Source: JAMDEO01 sp963775295
GTDB taxonomy: Bacteria > Actinomycetota > Thermoleophilia > RBG-16-64-13
Length of the DNA: 64,000 nt
NCBI GenBank assembly: GCA_963775295.1
Contig: CAVZIK010000006.1
Location: 1,984,001 to 2,048,000, forward strand
Reading direction: 5' to 3'
Positions 55,657-64,000 of this stretch are shown here, one piece after another. The notes under the pieces were generated by a model. That model did no database searches. It was not told the DNA's origin and saw only the letters and a program-made list of their open reading frames with translations. Positions within the stretch are counted from its first letter, which is position 1, and every line of letters starts with the position of its first letter. The translations under genes were made by a program, and so were the position numbers.

Positions 55657-56667
55657 GTGAGTTCCCACATCGCCAGCGTTTGCGTATTGGCCGCGGGTCA
55701 GGGCAAACGTATGAAGTCCGATCTACCCAAGGTACTGCACTCCGTGTGTGGGCGGCCGATGCTCCTGCACGTTCTTGCGGCGGCGGAAGCTGTGTCCGCG
55801 GAACGGACGGTAGTCGTGCTCGGCCACGGGTCGGAGAAGGTGACTCCATATCTGCCCGCGGGCTGCGCGGTGGCGATCCAGGATCGGCAGAGGGGCACCG
55901 GCCACGCGCTGCTCGCCGCGGAGAAAGAACTTCCGCCGGGATGGGTCCTCGTCCTGCCCGGAGACACACCCCTCATCACCGGCGAAGTCCTAGAGCGACT
56001 TGTGCAGGCACACGTGACCTCGGGCGCGGTGGCGACCGTGCTCACGATGATCCTCGACGACCCCTCCGGCTATGGCCGGATCGTTCGGGACGAGAGCGGC
56101 GGCGTGGTCCGGATCGTGGAGCATCGTGACGCCGAGCCGGAGGAGCTGGCCATCCGCGAGCTTAACACGGGCGTGTTCGTCCTGCCGGTACCGCTTGCGC
56201 TGGAGGTCCTTCGAACGGTGGGGAGTGACAACGACCAGGGCGAGATCTACCTTACCGACGTCATAGCCGGTCTTCTCGCTAGGGGAGAAAAGGTGGGAGC
56301 GGCAACGGTGGACGATGCGCGGGTGGTCCTCGGCGTGAATTCGCCTGTGGAACTTGCCGAAGCAGAAACCATCATGGGCCACCGTATCAAAAGGCGGTGG
56401 ATGCTCGAGGGCGCGACCATCATCGATCCGTCTTCTACGGTCATCGAGGCCGGTGTGACCTTGTCTCCACGCGTCATCGTGAGGCCGTTCACCACCCTGG
56501 GGGGGACCACCAGTATCGGGCCGGATTGCGAAGTGGGGCCGTGCTCCACTATCCTGGATAGCAGGGTCTCGCGGGGCTGTTTCCTGCCCCATTCCTATAT
56601 TCGCTCGGCGTCCATCACGGCCGGCACGCGGCTGGCTCCTTTCGCGGCAATCGACGGCGACGCGTGA
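55657..56667 (+). CDS. glmU: Short GlmU: UDP-GlcNAc pyrophosphorylase lacking most of the acetyltransferase domain
   Basis: 336 residues against about 450 in standard GlmU. The N-terminal uridyltransferase is complete: VLAAGQGKRMKSDLPKVL, QRGTGHALLAAE, LPGDTPLI and the ELNTGVFVLP region. A left-handed beta-helix starts (IDPSSTVIEAGVTLSPRV) but ends after about three coils at APFAAIDGDA, before the acetyl-CoA site. No frame continues it: 56668-56752 is a palindrome and the prs leader. So GlcN-1-P acetylation must be done elsewhere. The GTG start follows ACGGGGTGA, 44 nt after the tRNA. Confidence 0.88.
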   Translation: MSSHIASVCVLAAGQGKRMKSDLPKVLHSVCGRPMLLHVLAAAEAVSAERTVVVLGHGSEKVTPYLPAGCAVAIQDRQRGTGHALLAAEKELPPGWVLVLPGDTPLITGEVLERLVQAHVTSGAVATVLTMILDDPSGYGRIVRDESGGVVRIVEHRDAEPEELAIRELNTGVFVLPVPLALEVLRTVGSDNDQGEIYLTDVIAGLLARGEKVGAATVDDARVVLGVNSPVELAEAETIMGHRIKRRWMLEGATIIDPSSTVIEAGVTLSPRVIVRPFTTLGGTTSIGPDCEVGPCSTILDSRVSRGCFLPHSYIRSASITAGTRLAPFAAIDGDA

Positions 56668-56676
56668 AATCCTTTG

Positions 56677-56704
56677 CCGACGGCGGACACGTGTCCGCCG
56701 TCGG
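56677..56704. repeat. 28-bp perfect palindrome between glmU and prs
   Basis: CCGACGGCGGACAC joined directly to its reverse complement, centred at 56690/56691, 9 nt after the glmU stop. It could form a strong hairpin with a minimal loop. No T run follows, so it is not a classic intrinsic terminator; mRNA-end protection or a protein site are options. Confidence 0.7.
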
Positions 56705-56752
56705 TGGTACCGTACTTAAGTAGATATCTGCTGTCTCGAGGAGGACCGTGGC

Positions 56753-57748
56753 ATGGGAGAAGGAGAGTCGCGCCGATGTGCGCGGATAACGCCTGAGCGT
56801 TCGCTGATGGTCTTCTCTGGGCGGGGTAATCCCGAACTCAGCCAGAAGATCGCCGAACAGTTGGGCATTCCGCTGGGCAGGGTCGACATCAAGACCTTTG
56901 CGGACGGTGAGATCTACGTCAAATACAGGGAGAGCATCCGCGGAGCGGACGTCTTCATCGTTCAATCCACTTGCCGTCCTGTCAACGAGAACCTCATGGA
57001 GTTGCTCATCATGGCGCAGGCGGCCAAGCTGGCGTCTGCTCATCGTGTCACCGCGGTCATGCCCTGGATGGGCTATTCCCGCCAGGACAAGAAGAGTTGC
57101 CCGCGAGAGCCTATCACCGCGCGTCTCGTCGCCGACATCATGCAGGCTTCCGGGGTCGACAGGGTGCTCACCATGGATCTGCACGCCGGCCAGCTTCAAG
57201 GATTCTTCGGGGTCCCGGTGGACCACATGACGGCCATGTCCTTGATTTCCGACTACTTCAAGTCCAAGAACCTTGGGGATACGGTTGTCGTTTCGCCCGA
57301 CGCGGGCGGTCTCAAGACGGCCAAGCGGCTGGCGGACCGTCTGGAATGCCCTCTGGCCGTTCTGACGAAGCTGCGTCCTGAGCACAACGTGGCCAGGATC
57401 ATGTTCGTCATCGGTGAGGTGGCGGGCCGCACGGCCATCATCGTCGACGACATCATCGACACGGCGGGCACGCTGGTCAACGGCGTGCAGGCCTTGCTAG
57501 ACAAGGGGGCCAAAGAGGTCTACGCGGCCTGCACCCATCCGGTTCTCTCGCCCCCCGCGCACGACCGCATCGCCACTTCTCCGCTCAAGGAATTGATAGT
57601 GACCGATACCATTCCGCTCGACCCTGAGGCCAACGACGAGAAGATTGTGGTACTATCGACCGCCGGTATCCTCGCGGATACTATTCGAAACGTGTTCACG
57701 GACGAGTCGGTAAGTGAACTGTTCGAGGGAGAAAACCAGCTGTTCTAG
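56753..57748 (+). CDS. prs: Ribose-phosphate pyrophosphokinase
   Basis: 331 residues; makes PRPP from ribose 5-phosphate and ATP. Motifs: FSGRGNPELSQKIAEQLG, MPWMGYSRQDKKS, MDLHAGQLQGFF, VVSPDAGG, and PRPP-binding loop VDDIIDTAGTLVN. GAGGAGGA precedes the ATG. It supplies PRPP for the his pathway seen at 8-12 kb among others. Confidence 0.97.
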   Translation: MGEGESRRCARITPERSLMVFSGRGNPELSQKIAEQLGIPLGRVDIKTFADGEIYVKYRESIRGADVFIVQSTCRPVNENLMELLIMAQAAKLASAHRVTAVMPWMGYSRQDKKSCPREPITARLVADIMQASGVDRVLTMDLHAGQLQGFFGVPVDHMTAMSLISDYFKSKNLGDTVVVSPDAGGLKTAKRLADRLECPLAVLTKLRPEHNVARIMFVIGEVAGRTAIIVDDIIDTAGTLVNGVQALLDKGAKEVYAACTHPVLSPPAHDRIATSPLKELIVTDTIPLDPEANDEKIVVLSTAGILADTIRNVFTDESVSELFEGENQLF

Positions 57749-57812
57749 CGGTCTGTCGCGATAGGCGCCATCCAGCCCGGGGCCGTAGGACGTTACACCC
57801 GAGGAGACTTAC

Positions 57813-58478
57813 ATGGATACGATCAAACTGAGCGTGCACGAACGGACGGAGACGGGCAATGGTCCGGCCCGCCGGCTGCGCGCTTCGGGTCTGGTTCCGG
57901 GCATCGTCTACGGCAAGGGTACCGAGTCGACGTCTGTCTCTGTTGAACTTGTAGGTCTTCGTGAAGCCATGACCCACGGGCACAACGTCGTCATGGAACT
58001 CGAGTTCGATGAGGTCGCCAAGGGGGCGAAGAAGACCGCGAAAGGCCGGATCGCTCCTCGATACGCCGTGGTGAAGGAATTTCAGTTCCATCCGGTGCGC
58101 CGCAATCTTCTCCACGTCGATCTCCATGAGGTCGACCTCAAGGTCGAGATCGAGGCCAACGTCGCAATCGAACTCGTGGGCACGCCGGCCGGCTTGGAAG
58201 ACGGTGGCGTTGTCGACTGGTTGCAGCGTGAGGTCGTGGTCCGCGCCCTTCCCAGCGAGGTCCCAACCGTTTTGCCGCTTGACATAAGCGGTCTCGCTAT
58301 AGGCCATCACCTGAACGTGGAGCAACTCTCCGCCCACGCGGGTGTGACTATCGTAGACGATCCCGAGACCATCATCGTCGCTCTCGTCCCGCCGCGTGTG
58401 CAGGAAGAAGAGGCTGTCGAGGCCGAGGAGAGTCCTGCGGAGCCGGAAGTCATCGGCGGGGCCAAGACCGAGGAATAG
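57813..58478 (+). CDS. rplY: Ribosomal protein bL25, CTC form
   Basis: 221 residues: an N-terminal 5S-rRNA-binding L25 domain (GNGPARRLRASGLVPGIVYG) and the C-terminal CTC/TL5 domain, ending in an acidic tail. Standard partner of pth in many Gram-positive and actinobacterial genomes. CGAGGAG precedes the ATG. Confidence 0.95.
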   Translation: MDTIKLSVHERTETGNGPARRLRASGLVPGIVYGKGTESTSVSVELVGLREAMTHGHNVVMELEFDEVAKGAKKTAKGRIAPRYAVVKEFQFHPVRRNLLHVDLHEVDLKVEIEANVAIELVGTPAGLEDGGVVDWLQREVVVRALPSEVPTVLPLDISGLAIGHHLNVEQLSAHAGVTIVDDPETIIVALVPPRVQEEEAVEAEESPAEPEVIGGAKTEE

Positions 58479-58519
58479 GATCCTGCCGGGGCCTGTTCCC
58501 CGGTACTCCATCGCCATCC

Positions 58520-59110
58520 ATGCGACTTGCGGGACGTGAACCGGTGCATGCTGCTGCGACCTATTTGATCACCGGGCTGGGGAATCCGGGCGCCCAGTAT
58601 CAGTTCGACCGCCACAATGTTGGTTTCATGGTGGGGGAAGAACTGCGCCGCCGTCACAGCGTTCCGGCGCTTCGGAGCCGCTTTCAGGGGCTCACCGGGG
58701 AGGGCGCGATCTGTGGGGCGAGGTCGGTCATCCTGCTGCCGATGACCTTCATGAACCTTTCCGGTCGTTCGGTGGCCGAGGCGATGCGCTGGTACAAGAT
58801 CCCCCTCGAGAACATGCTCGTGATCCACGACGAGGTTGAATTACCCTTCGGAGAAGCGCGGCTCAAGGAAGGCGGAGGCCTCGGGGGACACAACGGGCTG
58901 CGTAGCCTGGAGCAAGCGCTGCACACCCGTGACTTCCATCGCCTGCGGGTAGGCGTGGGCCGTCCGACTTCAGGCCATCGGCCGCTTGCGGACTACGTAC
59001 TGGAGCCCTTCAGCGAACCGCGGGAGGATGTACTCCTGCTAATCGGTCGAGCAGCCGACCTCGCGGAGGAATGGCTGGCCGCGAGGGACGGCGGCGTGTG
59101 CCAGGACTGA
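58520..59110 (+). CDS. pth: Peptidyl-tRNA hydrolase
   Basis: 196 residues; recycles peptidyl-tRNA. Catalytic His in QFDRHNVGFM, with LPMTFMNLSG, VIHDEVELPFG and GGLGGHNGLRS. An ATG at 58520 gives a short N-terminal extension; TTG at 58565 (LITGLGNPG) would be the minimal start. Confidence 0.95.
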   Translation: MRLAGREPVHAAATYLITGLGNPGAQYQFDRHNVGFMVGEELRRRHSVPALRSRFQGLTGEGAICGARSVILLPMTFMNLSGRSVAEAMRWYKIPLENMLVIHDEVELPFGEARLKEGGGLGGHNGLRSLEQALHTRDFHRLRVGVGRPTSGHRPLADYVLEPFSEPREDVLLLIGRAADLAEEWLAARDGGVCQD

Positions 59111-62100
59111 CTGCATTTCTCCGCGACTTAGGTCCGTTTGAGGACGTTGCCTCTCGGGCTGCTTTCGGTCGGGCGGAGGTCACCGCACCCAGCTTCATCC
59201 ATCCCTTCCTCATCGCCGGCATTCTTGGCCGAGCACCGTGGAAGACGTCTCTCGTTGTGGTAATCGCGCCTGATCAGGACGCCGCGGGAGAGCTGGAGCA
59301 CGAACTCGCCCTATATTGTCCCGACCGCGCGGTGGTCTACCTTCCCCCTCGGGGAGTCTGGTTTGGTTCTGAGGGAGAAGTGAAACCGAGGGTAGCTGCG
59401 CGCCGGGCTCGGGCCTTGGCTGCCGTGGAAGCGGGAGGCGCCGTAGACGGTTCCGCCCCGGTCTTGGTGATAGAAGCCTCGACTCTTCTGGAAGGGGTGG
59501 TTCCACCACTGGGGGCGCCGCTGGCGATCCAGGGTGGTACCCAGATAGGGTTCGAGGAACTGGTACGGAGCCTTGCCGCACTTGGGTACAGTCGAGTCGA
59601 TCAAGTAGAGGATGCAGGCGAGTTTTCGGTGCGCGGCGGCATCATCGACGTGTTTCCGGGCACGGAACGTGTGCCCGTGCGCATTGAGTTCTGGGGCGAC
59701 GAGGTGGAGAGTCTCAGAGCCTTTTCCGTGTACTCGCAGCGCACCCTCGGCTCGCTGGACCGATTGCGTCTCTACGCCGCGGGGGAGGAGTCCAGGAGTC
59801 GCCCTGTCCCCGTCGCTTCCCTCTTTCCCTCCGGAACTCGGCTCATCCAGGTGGATCCCGCACGAGCGCGTGCCCGCGTGGAAGCTTTCGAGACCGACCT
59901 AGCGGACGTTCTGGGCGGTCGAGAGGAGGAGGCGATAGACGGGTCCGTGTCCGCGGACCACGACCATCGGGGTGAGCGGGCGTGGGCCGACGCCTACACG
60001 GACTGGGCGAAGGTCTCGGGTGAGTTGGCGCTGCTGCCGGTTTTGACGGTGGGGGCGCTTGGGCTTTCGTCGTTTGAGGGCGAGGTGCTCGCGATCCGGG
60101 CAACGAGTGGAGATCTTCCGGTGACCAATCTTCCGGAGGCGGAAGAAGCAATCCTGCGACTCGTGGGAGAAGGCTACCGAGTGGTGATCGCCTTTGAGCA
60201 TCGGGCTGAAGCGGAAAGGGCCGGATACGTGCTGAGACGAGTCACGGGCACGTTGGCCGACGGCATTGATGTGCACGGCGGCCCGGGAGTGACGTTCATG
60301 CCCCGACCCCTCCACCGACACTTCATGTTGCCCGACATCAAGCTGGCGTTGCTCACCGATTCGCTGGTGTTCCCCAGGCGGCACAAGGTGGTGGCCGAAA
60401 AGAGGCCGCTCGCCGGCGTGGAACTGTCCAGTTTCCGTGACCTGCGTAAGGGAGACTTCGTGGTCCATGAGGATCACGGCGTGGGTAGGTTCGACGGTAT
60501 ATCGACGAAGACCGTGGCCGGAGTGACCCGCGACTATCTGGACCTGGCCTACAAAGACGGCGACATGCTCTATGTGCCACACGATCAGATATCGAAGGTC
60601 ATGCGTTACGTGGGCGCCGGCGCCGGTGCCCCAGGTTTGTCGAAACTTGGTGGCAAGGCCTGGGAGCACGTCAAGAGTCGGGCCCGCAAGGCCGCGCGGC
60701 AAGTCGCGGGGGAGTTGCTCCATCTGTACGCTCTCCGTCAAGCGACGGTGGGACATCAGTTTGCGGAAGACGGGGAGTGGCAGTCACGGTTCGAAAAGGC
60801 CTTCCCCTACGACGAGACGGAGGACCAGTTGCGGGCCATAGATCAGATCAAAGACGACATGGAGTCGGCGCACCCCATGGATCGTCTTCTCTGCGGCGAC
60901 GTGGGCTACGGCAAAACGGAGGTGGCTCTTCGCGCGGCCTTCAAGGCCGCGATGGACGGCAAGCAGACGATGGTGCTGGTCCCCACAACCATCCTGGCGC
61001 AGCAACACTATGGGACTTTCCGGGAACGGTTCGCGGAGTTCCCGGTAAAGGTGGAGATGATCTCGCGGTTCCGATCGGCGGCGGAGCAGAAGGCCATCCT
61101 GAAGGACTTCGCGGCCGGTGCGGTGGACATAATCATCGGCACGCACCGCCTGCTTTCTCAGGATGTCAAACCCAAGGACCTGGGGCTGGTCATCGTGGAC
61201 GAGGAGCAGCGGTTCGGAGTGGCCCAGAAGGAGGCGCTCCGCCGTCTCAAGGTGAGGGTCGACGTGCTCACCCTCAGCGCGACGCCCATCCCGCGCACGT
61301 TGCAGATGTCTCTCTCCGGTGTACGCGACATCACCGTCATAGAGACTCCGCCTCGCGATCGACATCCCATTCAGACTTATGTTGGGCTGTTCGACGAAGG
61401 CATGGTAACCCGGGCGATAGCCAGAGAAATCGACCGCGGCGGCCAGGTCTACTACCTGCACAACCGAGTCGAGACTATCGACCGGGCGGCTCAACGGCTA
61501 CGCGAGCTCATGCCCACCGTCCGCTTCGCGGTCGCTCACGGGCAGATGCAGGAGCACGAACTCGAGAAGAAGATGCTCGATTTTCTCCGCGGCGACAGCG
61601 ATGTGCTCGTCAGCACGACCATCATCGAGAGCGGTCTGGACATCCCGAACGCGAACACGCTGATAGTCGAACGGGCTGATCTTCTCGGGTTGGCGCAGCT
61701 CTATCAGATCCGGGGCCGGATCGGGCGTTCGTCCCGGGTGGCGCACGCCTTTCTATTCCACCCAGACGAAGCCGTGCTCACCGAGGAAGCGGTTGCGAGG
61801 CTTTCCACCCTGGCTGACTACACCGAACTGGGATCGGGCTTCAAGATCGCGATGCGTGACTTGGAGATTCGCGGCGCGGGGGAGCTTCTTGGTGAGGAGC
61901 AATCGGGGCAGATAGCCGCAGTGGGCTTCGAGATGTATCTCTCAATGCTAAGGGACGCAACCGCCGAACTACAGGGACAGACCTTGAGGACGGAGAGCGT
62001 TGTGCGGGTGGAGATCGGGATCGACGCCCATGTACCCACCAGCTTCATAGGCTACGAGGCTGCCCGGGTCGATTTGCACCGGCGCATCGCCTCGGCTGTC

Positions 62101-62448
62101 AGCTTGGAGGAACTTTCCGATCTGCGGGCGGAGTTGACCGATAGGTTCGGCGAGATACCACAGCCTGTGGACAACCTGATATTTCTCGGCGAGGTACGGG
62201 CCACCTTGCAGTCCCTGGGTGCGGACTCTCTGTCGGTGAGGCAGTACCGCCTGGTTATCACAGGCCTGGAACTTCCGCCTGGTTCGCGGGAGAAGCTGCG
62301 CGACCTCGACCGCCGCTACGCGTACGCACCCGTGACAGGTCAGCTTTCCTTGGGCCACAGAGGCGACGAGCGCGGCCCGCGCCAGGTAGTCCGTGAGGTA
62401 CTGGATGATATACTCGGGCTCGCTGTCGGGGAGGCTGTGGTTGAGTAA
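59098..62448 (+). CDS. mfd: Transcription-repair coupling factor
   Basis: 1116 residues; removes stalled RNA polymerase and recruits UvrA. In order: UvrB-like domain (GGIIDVFPG), RNAP-interaction domain near ELSSFRDLRKGDFVVHEDHG, and the RecG-like motor with GDVGYGKTEVALRA, VDEEQRFG, LSATPIPRTLQ and QIRGRIGRS. The C-terminal TRCF domain is complete. The GTG at 59098 follows GAGGGA and overlaps pth by 13 nt; ATG 59071 is the alternative. Confidence 0.96.
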   Translation: MPGLTAFLRDLGPFEDVASRAAFGRAEVTAPSFIHPFLIAGILGRAPWKTSLVVVIAPDQDAAGELEHELALYCPDRAVVYLPPRGVWFGSEGEVKPRVAARRARALAAVEAGGAVDGSAPVLVIEASTLLEGVVPPLGAPLAIQGGTQIGFEELVRSLAALGYSRVDQVEDAGEFSVRGGIIDVFPGTERVPVRIEFWGDEVESLRAFSVYSQRTLGSLDRLRLYAAGEESRSRPVPVASLFPSGTRLIQVDPARARARVEAFETDLADVLGGREEEAIDGSVSADHDHRGERAWADAYTDWAKVSGELALLPVLTVGALGLSSFEGEVLAIRATSGDLPVTNLPEAEEAILRLVGEGYRVVIAFEHRAEAERAGYVLRRVTGTLADGIDVHGGPGVTFMPRPLHRHFMLPDIKLALLTDSLVFPRRHKVVAEKRPLAGVELSSFRDLRKGDFVVHEDHGVGRFDGISTKTVAGVTRDYLDLAYKDGDMLYVPHDQISKVMRYVGAGAGAPGLSKLGGKAWEHVKSRARKAARQVAGELLHLYALRQATVGHQFAEDGEWQSRFEKAFPYDETEDQLRAIDQIKDDMESAHPMDRLLCGDVGYGKTEVALRAAFKAAMDGKQTMVLVPTTILAQQHYGTFRERFAEFPVKVEMISRFRSAAEQKAILKDFAAGAVDIIIGTHRLLSQDVKPKDLGLVIVDEEQRFGVAQKEALRRLKVRVDVLTLSATPIPRTLQMSLSGVRDITVIETPPRDRHPIQTYVGLFDEGMVTRAIAREIDRGGQVYYLHNRVETIDRAAQRLRELMPTVRFAVAHGQMQEHELEKKMLDFLRGDSDVLVSTTIIESGLDIPNANTLIVERADLLGLAQLYQIRGRIGRSSRVAHAFLFHPDEAVLTEEAVARLSTLADYTELGSGFKIAMRDLEIRGAGELLGEEQSGQIAAVGFEMYLSMLRDATAELQGQTLRTESVVRVEIGIDAHVPTSFIGYEAARVDLHRRIASAVSLEELSDLRAELTDRFGEIPQPVDNLIFLGEVRATLQSLGADSLSVRQYRLVITGLELPPGSREKLRDLDRRYAYAPVTGQLSLGHRGDERGPRQVVREVLDDILGLAVGEAVVE

Positions 62449-62464
62449 GAAGGAGAGTTCTCGC

Positions 62465-63523
62465 GTGATCAGGTGGTGCGCCGCGGGCGTACTGCTTCTG
62501 GCGCTCGCCGCGATCGCGGGGTGCGGGGGTAACCTGCCCAAGGGCTCGGTCGCGCAGGTGGGGCAGAAGCTGATCACTCAGGAGCAGTTCGACACTCTCA
62601 AGACTGCCGAGGAGGCCGCCGGCCGCGCCCCCAACAAGGATTCGCAGAAAGTCGATTACACTCGCTTCGAGCAGAGCCTCGCCCAGTATCTGGTCACGAT
62701 CGAAGTCCTGAATCAGAAAGCCGCCTCATTGTCTGTGGCCGTTACCGATCAGGACGTTCAGGATGAGATCGCCAAGATCGAAGACATGTTCGACAATAGC
62801 GAGGAGCGTTTCAACGCGGCCCTGAAGAAGCAGAACATGACCCTGGACCAACTCACCCAATCTACCCACGATCGGCTTCTTCTCGAGCGCATGACGGCAG
62901 CCGTCACGACGGGCTTGGCCGTGACCGACGAAGAGGCTAAGGCCTATTATGAGGCTCACAAGACCGAATACGTTCAGCAGGAAGAGCGGAAGACCAGCCA
63001 CATTCTGATCTCGCCGTTCCAGGTCGGCGAGGGGACGACGGCGACCTCCGTCCCCACCCAGGCCGACTGGGATGCGGCGGAGGCGGAGGCGGAGAAAGTG
63101 CGCGGGGAGATCCAGAACGGAGCCGACTTTTCTTCCGAGGCGAAAATGTACTCCGACGATACCACGACCAAAGATGCCGGAGGCGCCTTGGGCCTGATCA
63201 CCAGGGGGCAGATGGTGCCGGCATTCGAGGCAGCTGTGTTCAGCCTGAAGAAGGGTGAACTCTCGCAGCCGGTCAAGACTCAGTACGGTTATCACCTGAT
63301 CGAAGTGACGGATATCATCCCGGAGAAACAGCTTAGCTACGATGAGGTCTCCGAGAACATCAAGAGTTCGCTACTGGCGCGCAAGAAGTCCGACGCCTGG
63401 CAGGTTTGGCTCGCGAAGCAGGAGAGCGAGTTGGGCGTGGAGTATCGGAATGGCTTGAAGCCTGCGGCCGCCACGACGAGCACCATCGAGGCTGCAACCA
63501 CGACTACGACTCAGGGGAAGTGA
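62465..63523 (+). CDS. SurA/PrsA-type peptidyl-prolyl isomerase lipoprotein
   Basis: 352 residues. A lipoprotein signal ending LAAIAGC anchors it outside the membrane. A SurA-like helical N-domain is followed by a parvulin domain (about 190-290; KTSHILIS, AGGALGLITRGQMVPAFE, QYGYHLIEV). The Thr-rich tail ends TTTTTQGK. A foldase for exported proteins. The GTG start at 62465 has AAGGAG about 9 nt upstream; earlier in-frame codons lie inside mfd. Confidence 0.9.
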   Translation: MIRWCAAGVLLLALAAIAGCGGNLPKGSVAQVGQKLITQEQFDTLKTAEEAAGRAPNKDSQKVDYTRFEQSLAQYLVTIEVLNQKAASLSVAVTDQDVQDEIAKIEDMFDNSEERFNAALKKQNMTLDQLTQSTHDRLLLERMTAAVTTGLAVTDEEAKAYYEAHKTEYVQQEERKTSHILISPFQVGEGTTATSVPTQADWDAAEAEAEKVRGEIQNGADFSSEAKMYSDDTTTKDAGGALGLITRGQMVPAFEAAVFSLKKGELSQPVKTQYGYHLIEVTDIIPEKQLSYDEVSENIKSSLLARKKSDAWQVWLAKQESELGVEYRNGLKPAAATTSTIEAATTTTTQGK

Positions 63524-63529
63524 TCGACC

Positions 63530-64000
63530 TTGGCAACTGACGGCTCGGAAGACGGTCTTCCGGAAGCTGCCGACCCACATCGGGAAGAGATCGTCGACGA
63601 ACTCTGGGGATTATACGAGCTAACCAGGAAGCTCAGGCGAGAGTGTCCCTGGGACCGAAAGCAGACCCAGGAGAGCATCGTCGCGTACACGCTGGAAGAG
63701 ACGTACGAACTGGTGGACAACATCCGTAACCGCCGCGAAGGGGGCGGTGACGAGGCCGTGAGGTCGGAGCTCGGCGATCTTCTGTTCCAGGTGTATTTCA
63801 TTGCCTGCGTGGCGGAGGAGGAAGGCCTCTACGATCTGGGTGATGTAGCTTCCGGTATTCACCGCAAGCTGGTACGACGGCATCCCCACATATTTGCGGA
63901 CGCCTGTGCTGAAACTCCGGATGATGTCCGACGGAATTGGGAAACCATCAAGCGAGTATCAGAGGGCCGGGAAGGCATCTTCCACGACGTGCCGTCCGCG
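63530..64000 (+). CDS. mazG: MazG nucleotide pyrophosphohydrolase, 3' end beyond window
   Basis: Open to the window edge (157 codons seen). Hydrolyses NTPs and house-cleans damaged nucleotides. Motifs: RECPWDRKQTQESI, LEETYELVDNI (EExxE-type metal site), ELGDLLFQVYF and KLVRRHPHIFAD. The TTG start lies 6 nt after the foldase stop. It continues the mfd-foldase-mazG order common in Gram-positive-type genomes. Confidence 0.93.
   Translation, partial: MATDGSEDGLPEAADPHREEIVDELWGLYELTRKLRRECPWDRKQTQESIVAYTLEETYELVDNIRNRREGGGDEAVRSELGDLLFQVYFIACVAEEEGLYDLGDVASGIHRKLVRRHPHIFADACAETPDDVRRNWETIKRVSEGREGIFHDVPSA

Overview
The window is a gene-dense, high-GC bacterial chromosome segment of about 64 kb. 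It carries housekeeping genes in short, tightly packed operons, with many start/stop overlaps of the ATGA or TGATG type. I see no IS element, prophage, CRISPR array or plasmid gene. The gene set points to an anaerobic or microaerophilic, single-membrane, Gram-positive-type bacterium, most likely a deep-branching or uncultured actinobacterial relative. Evidence for this: [FeFe]-hydrogenases with a sensory hydrogenase, a flavodiiron protein, selenocysteine use, a Gram-positive-type LexA box, probable leaderless mRNAs behind TAGAAT/TATGAT -10 boxes, and secreted proteins with Thr/Ser-rich linkers. The taxonomic statement is inference.

Layout. 1-4.1 kb: the 3' part of a catalytic [FeFe]-hydrogenase, a sensory HydS-type hydrogenase with a PAS domain, and a SpoIIE-type phosphatase. 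4.3-12.1 kb: dnaE followed by hisD, hisB, hisH, hisA and hisF. 12.2-13.7 kb: a zinc-ribbon membrane protein and an M23 peptidase. 13.7-18.2 kb (minus strand): a double-receiver/PEP-synthase-like hybrid and glutamate dehydrogenase. 18.4-25.4 kb: a GntR regulator, a GNAT-rhodanese selenoprotein, a methyltransferase, a flavodiiron protein, a flavin reductase, small Cys-rich proteins, PspC and SelD. Both the rhodanese protein and SelD need UGA read as selenocysteine, and both have a hairpin beginning exactly 13 nt after the UGA. 25.4-29.3 kb: an RsbW/STAS pair (minus strand), a secreted helical protein and a two-component system. 29.4-39.7 kb: a B12-radical SAM enzyme, a ParA-FtsZ pair, D-amino-acid aminotransferase, endonuclease IV, a queuosine-tRNA mannosyltransferase-like enzyme, SOS-controlled dinB, and a fluoride riboswitch with crcB. 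39.8-49.3 kb: a carbohydrate operon (LsrF-like aldolase, epimerase-like protein, aldolase/dehydrogenase fusion), then threonine aldolase, Nudix, HD, an asparaginase-GNAT fusion, ROK kinase and rsmI. 49.4-64 kb: a conserved housekeeping run metG-tatD-rsmA-ispE-tRNA-Gln-glmU-prs-rplY-pth-mfd-foldase-mazG, interrupted at 52.6-55.5 kb by decayed gene fragments.

Most noteworthy: (i) the GNAT-rhodanese selenoprotein, hidden from ordinary gene calling by its in-frame UGA and overlapping the next gene by ATGA only if the UGA is read through; (ii) a ParA gene overlapping an ftsZ whose roughly 88-residue N-terminal extension begins with a ParB-like ParA-stimulating motif; (iii) the H2-sensing HydS/SpoIIE pair, with a possible STAS/RsbW output elsewhere in the window; (iv) a GlmU that lacks most of its acetyltransferase domain; (v) a stretch of hisD that looks like compensated frameshifts.
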